NCBI GenBank assembly: GCA_021399435.1
Contig: JAJTUP010000063.1
Span: 1 to 64,000, forward strand
Source: Diaporthe sp. PMI_573
Taxonomy: Eukaryota; Ascomycota; Sordariomycetes; Diaporthales; Diaporthaceae
Direction of reading: 5' to 3'
DNA: 64,000 bases
Below, one piece after another: positions 1 through 10,066 of this stretch. The notes beneath the pieces are model-generated. The model was not told the origin of the DNA. It searched no databases and saw nothing but the letters and a program-made list of their open reading frames with translations. Positions within the stretch are counted from its first letter, which is position 1, and every line of letters starts with the position of its first letter. The position numbers and the translations under genes are program-made.

Positions 1-485
1 TACTTTTATAGTTATATTAACTATAAATAAAATAATTAGGTATAGTTATTACCTATAGCATAGTTTTGTCTATAATAATATAGATATAGGTACTATAAAG
101 GTCTTACCCTTTTATATAAACTATAGCTATAAACCAGAAGCCTATAAAGAACTAATTTTTTAAGCTAGAAGCATAATTAGCTATAAAAGGGTCTAAAGGT
201 TAGTAGATTAAATAAGTTAGGTAGCAGTAGGGTGTACTAAAGTCTTGTTAGAATCTTGAGAATAGTTTAAACAACTTTGTATTAAATTTAAGTAGGCTTC
301 TATCAGCCCTCCTTACAGTCCCTCCAACATTGTCTCAACTCTAAGCACGCTGTGGTTAGCTCTAGTATGTAGATAGAGAGGCCAGAAAATTCAGCCCTTG
401 GACCTACTATCTTTAGCTTTAAATAACCAGCCAACCCTAACCCTGACAGTAACCAAACTAAATACAGATAAACTTCAGAAATCAG

Positions 486-700
486 GCTATCTAATGAACT
501 AGGTTACATGCTTTTTGGGTAAGAAATAAGGGGAATGCAGAGGTACGAAGTTAGGGTCTTAAAACAGCCCAAAAAATCGACTCACGGCCACCAAACTCAT
601 CTGCCGGCGTGCACGCCCCATAGGCACTTAGAGAAAATCCAGTGCCAAGTCTAGGGTAACTCTCTGCGTGCAGCGCCCACACAAGCGTTTCCGTTTAACA
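486..700 (+). repeat. Direct repeat, copy 1 (less mutated)
   Basis: Shares about 125 nearly collinear bases with 985-1109 (common core GAAGTTAGGGTCTTAAAA), plus a second matching block, GCGTTTC/TGTTTAAC, at 685-699 versus 1130-1144. This copy keeps many CA, CG and CC steps (for example the GCCGGCGTGCACGCCCC stretch near 602) that are TA in the other copy. Confidence 0.7.
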
Positions 701-984
701 ATGTCTATTAAAACCACAAAAATTCAAGGACTTTTTTAGTATGTAATGCAGGACGGGACAGAGAATTAATATTTTTTGGCGGGAGATGCATACTGAGGGA
801 TTTAACATGGTACGGGATAAAAGACTATTCTAAAAGAATGGCAAAGAATATAGACTAGTTGGCACCAATTAATGCTAATTTTAATTAATTCTTTTGCCCT
901 AAAAGGGTATTAGGGTTAGCCAAAGTTAGTTAACTTAGTAAAAGTAATCTACTAACTGTGCTAATCTACTAATTGTCTAACTAT

Positions 985-1145
985 ATTATCTAATAAACTA
1001 AGTTATATACTTTTAGGGTAAGAAATATAGGTAATGTAGAGATATGAAGTTAGGGTCTTAAAATAGCCTAAAAAATCGACTTATAGCTACTAAACTTATC
1101 TTGCCACGCTAGTATATAGCCGAATTTGAGCGTTTCTGTTTAACA
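985..1145 (+). repeat. Direct repeat, copy 2 (heavily C-to-T mutated)
   Basis: Diverged copy of 486-700. Most differences are C to T, commonly CA to TA, and about 54 bp are missing between the two matching blocks. It has no coding potential. The bias suggests RIP acted on it harder or for longer than on copy 1. Confidence 0.7.
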
Positions 1146-1437
1146 GAGCCTTTTGATTTCTCTCTCTCTTAATTAGAAAGGGCTGGCAGAACCGGGCTGC
1201 TTATATTTATTTGCTGGCCCGTTTTTTGTATAAAGGTGGGTATAAGGTTACTAGCTAATATATTAAATAAGGGTATTTTAGCACCTTAAGATATAAAAGA
1301 GGAAAAAGAAGGTACCTTACTACTAAAGGAGGTATAGGGGAAGTGGTAAACCTTATAGGCAAGAACTAGTAGTGGAACCTTAAAAGTGGGCTTAGTAGGA
1401 TAAACTTAGGTAGTAGCAAAGCTGGTGGTTAGGGCTT

Positions 1438-1442
1438 CTTTC
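1438..1442. repeat. Target-site duplication, left
   Basis: CTTTC immediately before the left LTR, repeated at 7445-7449 after the right LTR. A 5-bp duplication is normal for LTR-retrotransposon integrase and shows that both LTRs come from one insertion. Confidence 0.9.
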
Positions 1443-1716
1443 TGTAACGGTCTCAAGGTAGCATATTGCAACTAGCTAGGCCACTCTACGAGTATCTCAA
1501 CTTGAAGAATCAAAACAGAAGAAAACCAAGATGCGGGGCTTCCATACCATGTGTTGCCTCCTGATCAGAGACGTCCGTGCGTTGCTTTGTCATCGGAGGC
1601 TTCCGTTGTGGGCATAGCATGAATATGGCGGTAGCCGTGTCCCGGGTACCCCCCCCGGGGGGGGTGTGCGGCTAAGGGCAACCGAGTACCATTCCTCCAG
1701 GCCTCAGCCTGTTACA
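1443..1716 (-). repeat. 3' LTR of the gypsy element
   Basis: 274 bp, TG...CA termini, same length as the other LTR. I count five differences between the two, all A/G transitions (near positions 1469, 1491, 1551, 1553 and 1688); three are TG/TA, the RIP-preferred context. It includes a GC-rich stretch (CCCGGGTACC followed by C and G runs) and is far less mutated than the element's interior. Confidence 0.93.
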
Positions 1717-1729
1717 TTACCCCCCTTCC
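1717..1729 (-). other. Polypurine tract of the gypsy element
   Basis: On the minus strand this reads GGAAGGGGGGTAA and abuts the 3' LTR, which is where the plus-strand primer of an LTR retrotransposon lies. Confidence 0.75.
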
Positions 1730-1848
1730 ATGGTACTGACGTCCTGATCAGAACCCAGCCGATGTCCAATTTTTGATTTATAGGCGTCTAACACCTCAGT
1801 GTCGTCAAGGTCTTGTATACTTTCCCAAGTTGGCTAAGTATAGCCCGT

Positions 1849-4800
1849 CTACTTTACGCGTAGTTTCGTCTGGGAACCTTTTCTTTTATACACCAGGATC
1901 TTCTCTACCTTATATTTGTCCTGATTAGGATCACCCGTCTGGATTACCGGCGGTGGTTGCAAATCATCAACCACCTGTGAAGGTAACGGGTCCGTTATAG
2001 CGCGGCGGAGGAGGGAAACATGGAATACATTATAGACCCCTAGAGGTATATTTAGCCAGTAATTATATGTCCCAATAACGTCTAGGACTATATACTTAGC
2101 ATTAACCCAATCTAACTTCTTCAAAGGGCGTGTCATAACAATATTCTTTAGTTAGAGCCAAACCTTATTACCTTTGCGGAACTAATTAGCGGGTTGTCGG
2201 TCTCGGTTGCTATATAACTCCTGCCTCTCTTACGTAGAGGCTATAGCTATTTAAGCTAACTTAGTAGCTTCTCTGAGTCGACCTACAAATGCTTCTACTA
2301 CTGCTAGCGGGGACCGAGTAGTAGTCCTCAGCTTTTCTTCTAGCCCGATTAGGTCCAGAACGTCTATATAGTATCTATAGCTAGCGAGAAAGGGACTTAT
2401 ACCTATTAACACAGAGTCCTGATTATTAATAGCAAGTATAGCTATAAGGGCTAGCTCTTCCCAGTTTTCCTACCAATATATAGCGTACGTTCTAACATAG
2501 TCCTCAACTACTTAATTTACACACTTAGTTACCCCGTCTATCTCCAGGTAGTATACTAAAAATAAGCGCCTTGTAATCTGGAGGATCTTACAGATTTTCT
2601 TCTAGAATAAACTAACAAATTAGGGCCCACGGTCTAACACAATACTCCGGGGGATCCCATGGTATCTGATCAGACACCATAACAAACATTAGGCCACTTC
2701 TTTAGCCGTTATTAAGGTTATTAGCTCAAAGATTTAATCCTTAAAGAGCCGGTCCGTCACTACCATCATAATAGTTACATTGCTTTGCTTTGTCAGAGGT
2801 AAGTACGTGATAAAGTCGATAGAGATCTCTACCCAGTACCAATCAAGTATAAATAAGGGCTTTAAGAGGCCTCTCTTCTTCTTACACCAGATTACTTTCC
2901 TTCTGCAAACATCGCAATTCCTTAGAAAACGTCGTACATCCTGACTCAACCCAGGCCACGTGAAATTACAGTTGACCAGGGCCTTCGTAGTATCCCTACC
3001 TAGGTATCCAGCTAGATAGGAGTTATAGGTATCCTGGATAATCTTTGTACAGAGGGGTTTATAGTATAGGATCCAAACACGCTCCCTCTAAAGCAGCCAG
3101 GACTAATTGTCTACTAAGCATTCTAAGATTAAAATAGGCAACCCCTACTACTAGGGAAGCTACCTCTCTCCGTCTATTACTACCTTTCTAATCAGCCAGT
3201 AGCAGTTGTTTTATTATAATCCCGCAAACTATAGCTTCTATAATGCAGGATCTTTAAATGGGGGTGGTGGGGGACTTAACTTATCTACCTACTCATCAGA
3301 ATTACTATCACAATCTCCTTTTACTATAAATCCAGCCTTAACCTAAACAGCTCCTAGTCTAATTAGAGCCGTCTAAGTCAAAACACATATATGGCGAGTT
3401 GTAGCTTTTAGCAGCTAGAAGTATCTCTCCGCCAACCTGTCATTGCTTACATCTTGGGGCATATTTTACTTCTACTATAATAGTACATCAGGCACTACTA
3501 TTTCCTTCCCAGGGCAATATCGTAACTAGAAGTTATAACAAGCTAGGATCTAGGACCAGCAGATTTATCATTCTATTAGCTATCGTTTAGTCTAGAAGTA
3601 CTTAAGGTTTTTATAGTCAGTAAGGACCTTAAATAAGGGGACGCTCTATAGTTCTGCATCCCATTATTTCATACATTGTATAATTACTAGCAATTCCTTA
3701 TTATAAATCGGGTAATTATACTCTATTAGAAGGTTCTTCTTTAAATAAAACACCACTAGTTACAGGATTCCTTCATCGTTATATTAGGAGAGGGCTCCTC
3801 CAGTAGCATATCTAGAGGAATTAGTCTTAAACACCATCTGTCTATCTAGGTCCCATTGTACTAGTACTAGGGCACTAATCAGAAGATCCTTAAGCTTCTA
3901 GAAGGCCTGTTTACATTCATCAGTCTAATTAAACACAACATCCTTCTTAGTAAGCATTATAAGGGGGCAAGCGATATCCAAGAAGTTTAGGACAAATTCA
4001 CGATAATAATTAGCAAACCTGATAAAACCTTGTACTCCTCTAACTAATCAGGGGGGTTCCCAAGACTTGATAGCCTTGATTTTCCTAGAGTCTACTCAGA
4101 TCCCTTTTCCAGCTTCCACGATAAACCCTAGATACATAACGCTCTTTACCTTAAAGTCATACTTATTAATTTCCACTTATAGGCCAGCCTTCTAGAGTCT
4201 AGATAAGACCTTCTTTACCTTCTCACAATAATTAGATAAGCTTCCATCTAAGTAGATTAAAATATTGTTAATATAAACAGAAACAAATTCATTAAAGTAG
4301 TCCTATAACAAAGAGTTAATATAGCATTAAAAGGTTACAGGAGCTCCAGTTAACCCAAAAGGCATTACCAGCCATTTAAACAAACCATATCAGGTCCAAA
4401 AAGCTGTCTTCCATTCATCCCCTTCCTTAATCCAGATCTTATAAAACATAGTAATAATATCTAGCTTTATAAACTATCAAGCTTTAGACAAGGAGTATAA
4501 CGTCTTACTAATTAGAGGCAGGGGGTACTAGTCCTTCTTCATGATTTCATTTAGGGCCTAGTAATTAATATAAAATCATAGTCCTCTACTAGGCTTTTTA
4601 ATAAATAATACTAGTAAGGAAGTAGGTAAATAGCTTACTTAAATAAAATTCTTATCAAGGTATTCCGTTAGAGTCTTCCATAATACAATTAACTCCTCTC
4701 AAGACATTCTATATAGTAGCCCCCAAGGCACAGGTTTTTCTTTTCCTTCAAGTATGGTTTCCAAAGGAATGGCATAATCAGTTCCTTCCCAGTATTATAA

Positions 4801-5500
4801 GAGCTTGTCAGCTTCCTTCTAGTCAAATAGGGGCAGGAATTTATAATACTATGGAGGGAGCTTCTCACATAGGTTACCCTTAGGCTTTAGTTTTAGCACT
4901 TTCTCAATATCCACAAGGCTTACAATAAATATAGTAGGGCCCTACGTCTAATCAAAGGGCGTCTTCCTCTCTTGACAGACTATTACTAAATATACTAATC
5001 CTATAAGCTACTTGAGTAGATACCAAGGGTCCTCCTCGGAATCTCTTTCCTTTACAACTAGTCCTAAGAAACCAATCAACACTTCCTTCTTTACCAGGTC
5101 AAGCACTATATACTCAGTGTTCATCCATGGTCAACTAAGTATTAGGTCTTCTTTCTAATTAGGAATTATATAAAAAAATACCCTTAACTACTTATAGCCA
5201 TTAATATCAATATCACCATAAGCCACGTATATAATGGCATCCTCTACAGTTAAACTAACTTGTTCTAAGGACCTGGGGGTAATCAGAATACATAATAAAT
5301 ATTAGCATTAGGCAAAGTGTTTACTAACTAAAGCATAACATAGGCAACCACTATCAACAAATACCTTGGTATAATGGGTACCATTTATACTACAGTTAAC
5401 ATAGATCCCTTTACCATCCATCTACTTCTTAAACACTCGCCACTCAGCCCTAGCCTCTACTAACCCCTAACAACGACTTTTACCAGAGGTTACTCTTTTC
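1849..5500 (-). pseudogene. Decayed pol region: RT, RNase H and integrase remnants
   Basis: Only fragments stay open. 2734-2949 holds an integrase-like CxxC (CDVC) followed by SIDFI, the first Asp of a DDE integrase core. 1849-2136 resembles the integrase C-terminal tail of chromodomain-type gypsy elements (FHVSLLRRA, then DKYKVEKIL). Around 4264-4275 the minus strand encodes YINN followed by ILIY, where an active reverse transcriptase has YxDD; both Asp codons appear changed to Asn by G to A. Stops lie throughout, so no product is expected. Confidence 0.8.
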
Positions 5501-5559
5501 CCAAACTCCCTTCATCCTGATTAGAGACGACAGTAGTTTCTTCATCACTGTCTACTACC

Positions 5560-7100
5560 ATGGCCCGCTTACCAGGCTTGCTCTTCTTTATCTTAGTAAC
5601 CCTCTCTAGCAGGTTACTCGGGCAGCGTGTAGGTTTAAAGGGGCATTTCTCTACTATACACCCTGATCTTCCACATCTAAAGCATCTACCTTCCTTTACC
5701 CTTCAGTCAAGCTCCTTCTTGTCAACCCACTTAGCTCGTTTTCCTTCAAGCTTCTTATTGTTCCAAACAGAGGCACTATTAGCCCTGGTCAGCTCCCAAT
5801 TCATCTGATCATTAGCAACAGCAGCTTCTATAACTTCTCTACTATAGCTTAATCCTTATCTCCTATCTAGAGAGGGTAAGGCTTGCTATATCCTCCCTTT
5901 CTTCACAAATGCTAGACTATCCAGCATAGACCCAATGGTTTAAAGCATCTGAATATATACCCTAAAGTTATCTCTTAGTAAGCTGATCAGCCCAACAAGT
6001 CTATCCCTCATCGTGAGGTTAAGTACTCCCTCGAGTTAGTTAATCTATATATATGCAGGCCATTTAGCACTACCACAGTCTACGAGTTCCTTCTCAAATC
6101 ATGGGAGAAAAGCAGAAAACTTCTCCTTCTCTTGTTATTACAGGTAACAAAGGCAATCAAGTACCCTAGCCTTACTATTCAGGTCACCATAGATATTAGC
6201 AAGATATACCAGGTACCTATTAAGGTTAAACGTTCCTTCTAGTCCACCCCTCTCCACAAATACCACAGTCATATTCTAGGCAGACTTCTCCAGTCTAGTA
6301 TATATATACACAAACTAATTAGAAGGGCTCCTAATCACTGGCCCGTCAACTACCAGCTTGCTCTTCATCTCTATATACCACCCCCTAAAGGCACTTCAGT
6401 TTCCATCAAACTTAGGAGGGTTGGGAAACAAAGCTCTTTTCTTTATACTTCTAATCAGGTCAGGGGTAGTCGAGAGAGATGGGACTAGGTCATGGGGAGT
6501 CGTCGTAAGGGCTGGCCCTTATCAGAGGGCAGCCAGGTCTTCTTCTAGTTATCAGATCTTCTACCAACTAGCTTCTTTCTCCTTTAACTACTCAGATTAG
6601 ATCTCTGAGAGTTAGTTGCTCAAGAGTTTTAGCATCTCTGTTAACTAGGACTACTATTATGCTTGGGGTTCCCCTGACTAGGCATCCCCCATTGTATTGT
6701 TAGACGCCATTATGGTGGACGTCTCTTCAGGGCTATCTCCGGTAATAAGGAGTCAATATAGCGCCCTGGCTTCTAATCAGTCTAGACTGCAAGACCTTTG
6801 CAGATTTACAAGACCGCTAACTACTCTATTCCTATCTCAAGCACTCAAGACCTTTAAATGCAGGAACAGCTTCCTCATCAGCTATCCGAGACCTTCGGTA
6901 TGCAAGAGGGCGACAGGGCTTTCGTTCTAATCACAGGACGACTCTCCTCAAAATCAAGAGCTCCCCAGAAGAATCTGTCAACTTCACAGACTAACTTGTC
7001 TGCTACTGGACCGTGTGCAGTACACTCCCACAAGAGGTGTATACCGGCTTTCCGTGGTACTATTAGGCGGCGAGTCACGGGCCCAAATAGCGCTCCCTAA
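5560..7100 (-). pseudogene. Decayed gag-like region with a zinc knuckle
   Basis: Lies between the 5' LTR and the pol remnants, where gag belongs. At about 5643-5688 the minus strand reads CFRCGRSGCIVEKC, a C-x2-C-x4-[H]-x4-C zinc knuckle in which the His is replaced by Cys. No continuous frame remains; the short frames on the plus strand here are incidental. Confidence 0.6.
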
Positions 7101-7170
7101 TCAAAGAAAAAGGAGTTCTTCCGTGCTTCTATCAAAACAGAAGATACCGTGGTTATAGAAGTTGAGATAA

Positions 7171-7444
7171 TGTAACGGTCTCAAGGTAGCATATTACAAC
7201 TAGCTAGGCCACTCTACAAGTATCTCAACTTGAAGAATCAAAACAGAAGAAAACCAAGATGCGGGGCTTCCGTGCCATGTGTTGCCTCCTGATCAGAGAC
7301 GTCCGTGCGTTGCTTTGTCATCGGAGGCTTCCGTTGTGGGCATAGCATGAATATGGCGGTAGCCGTGTCCCGGGTACCCCCCCCGGGGGGGGTGTGCGGC
7401 TAAGGGCAACCGAGTGCCATTCCTCCAGGCCTCAGCCTGTTACA
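7171..7444 (-). repeat. 5' LTR of the gypsy element
   Basis: 274 bp, matches 1443-1716 apart from five transitions, begins TGTAACGG and ends CCTGTTACA. On the minus strand this is the upstream LTR and would hold the element's promoter. Its inner edge (about 7153-7170) is where a primer-binding site would lie; I could not match it to a particular tRNA. Confidence 0.93.
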
Positions 7445-7449
7445 CTTTC
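7445..7449. repeat. Target-site duplication, right
   Basis: CTTTC immediately after the right LTR, identical to 1438-1442. Confidence 0.9.
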
Positions 7450-7738
7450 TATAAAGCTAAGGAGCTTGGTTCCTATATAGGTGCCTAAAGCAGCTTCTTA
7501 GGATTACTAAGTGAGATAAGTTTGTTATTAGAGGGTGGCAAGTTTTCGTGGGATTGTGCTTGGAGGCTAGTGTTAGTACGTAAGAGCTGTGATTGTGGCT
7601 GGGGTTCGATTAGGTTAGCCGTCTTGTTGCCGAAGGAAGCTGTGGTGATGATGGGGTGGTTGAGCGGAGGTTGCCAACTGTTGGTGTGAGCGTTTGTAGG
7701 GAACAAACGGTGGTGAGGGGAAGTTAGGTGACTTAGGG

Positions 7739-7859
7739 CTTAGAGATTATTTGTTACAAGGGCTTGTGTGTGTGAAGGGCTTGTGTGTGTGAAGGGCTTG
7801 TGTGTGTGAAGGGCTTGTGTGTGTGAAGAGCTTGTGGTATTGTAATGATAATCTCTAAG
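7739..7859. repeat. Inverted repeats bracketing the minisatellite
   Basis: CTTAGAGATTAT at 7739-7750 is the exact reverse complement of 7848-7859 (ATAATCTCTAAG). The match continues imperfectly inward (TTGTTACAA against TTGTAATG). The arms enclose the 17-bp repeats, so the whole 121-bp unit could fold as a hairpin or be a tiny terminal-inverted-repeat element. Confidence 0.75.
7760..7837 (+). repeat. 17-bp minisatellite, about 4.6 copies
   Basis: Four perfect tandem copies of GGGCTTGTGTGTGTGAA at 7760-7827, then a partial fifth copy beginning GAGCTTGTG. There are no spacers, so it is not a CRISPR array. Confidence 0.95.
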
Positions 7860-8312
7860 GGGCTTTTAAGACTGCTGATGCTCCTGGGGTTTTCCTAGGA
7901 TGCTAGTGTAGTGTGCCGGCCATATGTAGACCATTAATCCTGGATGCCTAAGGCATCCCACTATGAACACGTCGACAGAGGACCCTCCGAGAATCCCCGT
8001 GTGACACGGTTACTGTGCCAATACCTATTCACTTCTATGGCGCAGCAGGCGCTAAGCACAGACCACCACCCACGTAGTATTTAGACCCTGAGTCTGGACT
8101 GGGCTTCGCCCACCAAACTTACTAGGAACCACCCCAAATGATACTCACCATTTGACGGTCACAAGTTACTGGTCGTGACACGCTAGACTGGACGAAATAT
8201 TGCAGCGCCTTGTCGCGTCAGCTGTCTACCACCCGCAATCGTCCTGGTACGCCTCCTTCTTTCTGTCAAAAGGAGCCGCCGAAGGAGCATCAAGTTCTCC
8301 AGCCCGAACGCA

Positions 8313-10066
8313 ATGGGAACTCGAGGCCTCGAGATAGTGCGCTTCCGCAGGCGCTACTACATTCGCCATCACCAGTACGACAGCTACTTCGAGGGTCTCG
8401 GCGCCGAAATCGTCGCGAGCATCCCCGCCGACCCCAAGGGATACCAGAGTACGCCGTGAAGAACGATCCGTGCCTCGCAGTATGCTGACGATTTGCAGAA
8501 TGGCTCGAGTCGATGCGGGCCAAGTATGCGGCCAAGGAAGGCGTCCTCGAAAGACATGTCCATGAGATCAGCGACGGCTTCGAACCCGACTATTCGCAGT
8601 TTCGCGAGTTCGAGGCGCTTCCTTCCGAGCTTCCGCGGCTGGGTCACCACGACGCCGAGTACATTTACATCATCAACCTCGACCTTGAAGTCCTCACCAT
8701 GAACTACAGCATGCACTGGAAGCTACGGAATATCCCGCGCCAGGACGGCCTATGGATTCGGGCCATCGCAGACAGCATTTATCGGTATAAGCCCACCATC
8801 TCCCTCGACATTTGCCCAGAAGATCACATGGCCTCGCTGGCTTTGGAGCTTCCCGAGCGGAACTGGGAGATCGAATATGGCTTCCGCCTCGTAAGCCCGA
8901 GGACAAAAATCACAGAGGCGCGAAAGGTGTTCCTCACGCACGTTCTAGCCAGGACGCTTGTTGAATATAAGGACGAGATCATTAGATTTGGGAGGGAGTG
9001 GAGTCCGGACTCGTTTCCTTTTCGCGAGCTGACCTTTGCCCTCGTCTCGATTGCGTCTGGCCAGGCCAAATTCCATTCTTTTCCCGCTCAGCAGTGTAAC
9101 CCTCGAAGTTGCGTCTGGCAGGGCTGCAAGTCGAACCACTTACCTGAGTCACCTGGATGGCTTGACGAAGAGTGGGCTGGCGATAGCGCTCCGTTGCTGG
9201 AGTTTGGATCCATGTCCCATCAACCAGGCGAGCCTCCAGGGGCGTCGCCCACGGAGACGATGTACTGGCTTGAGGACGTGCTTGTCAGCCTTACACTGGT
9301 GATTGACGGTGAGGCCATTACTAAGGCCGTTACTTGGGGTCTCGAACAGGGACGCGCCAACTTTCAGATCGTTGTTCTGTCGCTCTTTAAAGTAGCCTTT
9401 GCAGAGGTCTTCTGTGGCGGTGAGGAGAAGCCACTCATTGAAGTCAGCGATGCTGTCGATCTCTCGCCTCTGCGTGCAGAGTATTGTGTGAGCACACATC
9501 CGCGCGAGCGACCAGAATTGAAGCCGGGGATGAAGAGCCAGCATCGGCGCGGTGAGCTCATTATGCAGTCGAACTGCACGGGGACAGGGCGAAGACTACG
9601 AAGTCAGTTCCCTGGGCTCGCGGCCCTCGTCAACTTCTTCGAAGTCGCCGGGAGCCGCCTCGCAGCATCCAAATCGGCAGGCATTCTCGCGCCGGAGCTG
9701 TACGACCGGATTCTGGACTTTGTCGACTATGATACCTGGAAGACCTGCTTGGCCGTATCGACAGTGGTTCGTTCCTGCTGCCTCCGCAAGTATAGGCTGG
9801 ACGATCGGATGAGGATTGTGGCAGGCCCGTTTGTGAGGCTGCAAGAGTATCGCAAGGAGCGTCTGCTGTCGTTCGACTTTGAAAACATGCAAACGGGCAA
9901 GATCCTCCCGATGATGCAGGTTCCGCGTGGAGGTGGGACGGAAGAGTGTAACTGGATGCCGGTCATCGGCAGCGACAGAAAAGCACTCATGTTGGACATG
10001 GCCGTCCAGTTTGAGCCTGCGGGGGATGTGCCGGTGGAGGCAGACAGCGATGATGAATGTGCATGA
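8313..10066 (+). CDS. F-box-like domain hypothetical protein (567 aa)
   Basis: Two exons, 8313-8448 and 8499-10066, joined over a 50-bp intron with a GTACGC donor, a TGCTGACG branch site and a CAG acceptor. The start ATG at 8313 gives an N-terminus beginning MGTRGLEIVRF and reading through into KWLESMRAKYAAKE across the intron. I recall this N-terminus from a widespread family of uncharacterised fungal proteins. Near residue 439 there is a weak F-box-like segment (ILAPELYDRILDFV), which would suggest a substrate adaptor of an SCF ubiquitin ligase, but the match is short. The C-terminus is acidic (EADSDDE). No catalytic motif or membrane segment is seen. The reading frame is intact and GC-rich, in contrast to the adjoining transposon. 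Function unknown. Confidence 0.8.

Larger units (their letters stand above)
1..1442. other. AT-rich repeat-derived region, no gene
   Basis: No convincing open frame. The stretch is rich in TA dinucleotides and poor in CpA, as expected of sequence mutated by RIP (CpA to TpA). It holds two diverged copies of one sequence (listed separately) and ends at the CTTTC target duplication of the retrotransposon. It is probably older transposon debris in which the gypsy element landed. Confidence 0.6.
1443..7444 (-). mobile_element. Ty3/gypsy-type LTR retrotransposon, inactivated
   Basis: 6,002-bp element read on the minus strand. It has two 274-bp LTRs (1443-1716 and 7171-7444), each starting TGTAAC and ending GTTACA, and is flanked by the 5-bp duplication CTTTC. 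The minus-strand order is 5' LTR, zinc-knuckle region (about 5643-5688), reverse transcriptase (about 4260), integrase zinc-binding and first catalytic Asp region (2734-2949), integrase C-terminal region (1849-2136), polypurine tract, 3' LTR. RT before integrase is the Ty3/gypsy order. The internal part is full of stops and TA steps, and the RT YxDD motif reads YINN. The element is therefore dead, but structurally complete. Confidence 0.9.
7450..8312. other. Intergenic region with minisatellite and inverted repeat
   Basis: Separates the retrotransposon from the first gene. It contains the 17-bp tandem repeat and its flanking inverted repeats (listed). A 73-codon minus-strand frame at 7485-7706 has no recognisable features. 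The stretch 7900-8200 is of normal GC content and shows nothing I can name. Confidence 0.6.

Noticed and set aside
5560..5808. Plus-strand frames over the gag region (also 6358-6600 and 6697-7100)
   Set aside because: The element is oriented on the minus strand; these are incidental frames opposite the zinc-knuckle region.
7760..7837. Possible CRISPR array
   Set aside because: The units are directly adjacent with no spacers and the genome is eukaryotic; it is a minisatellite.
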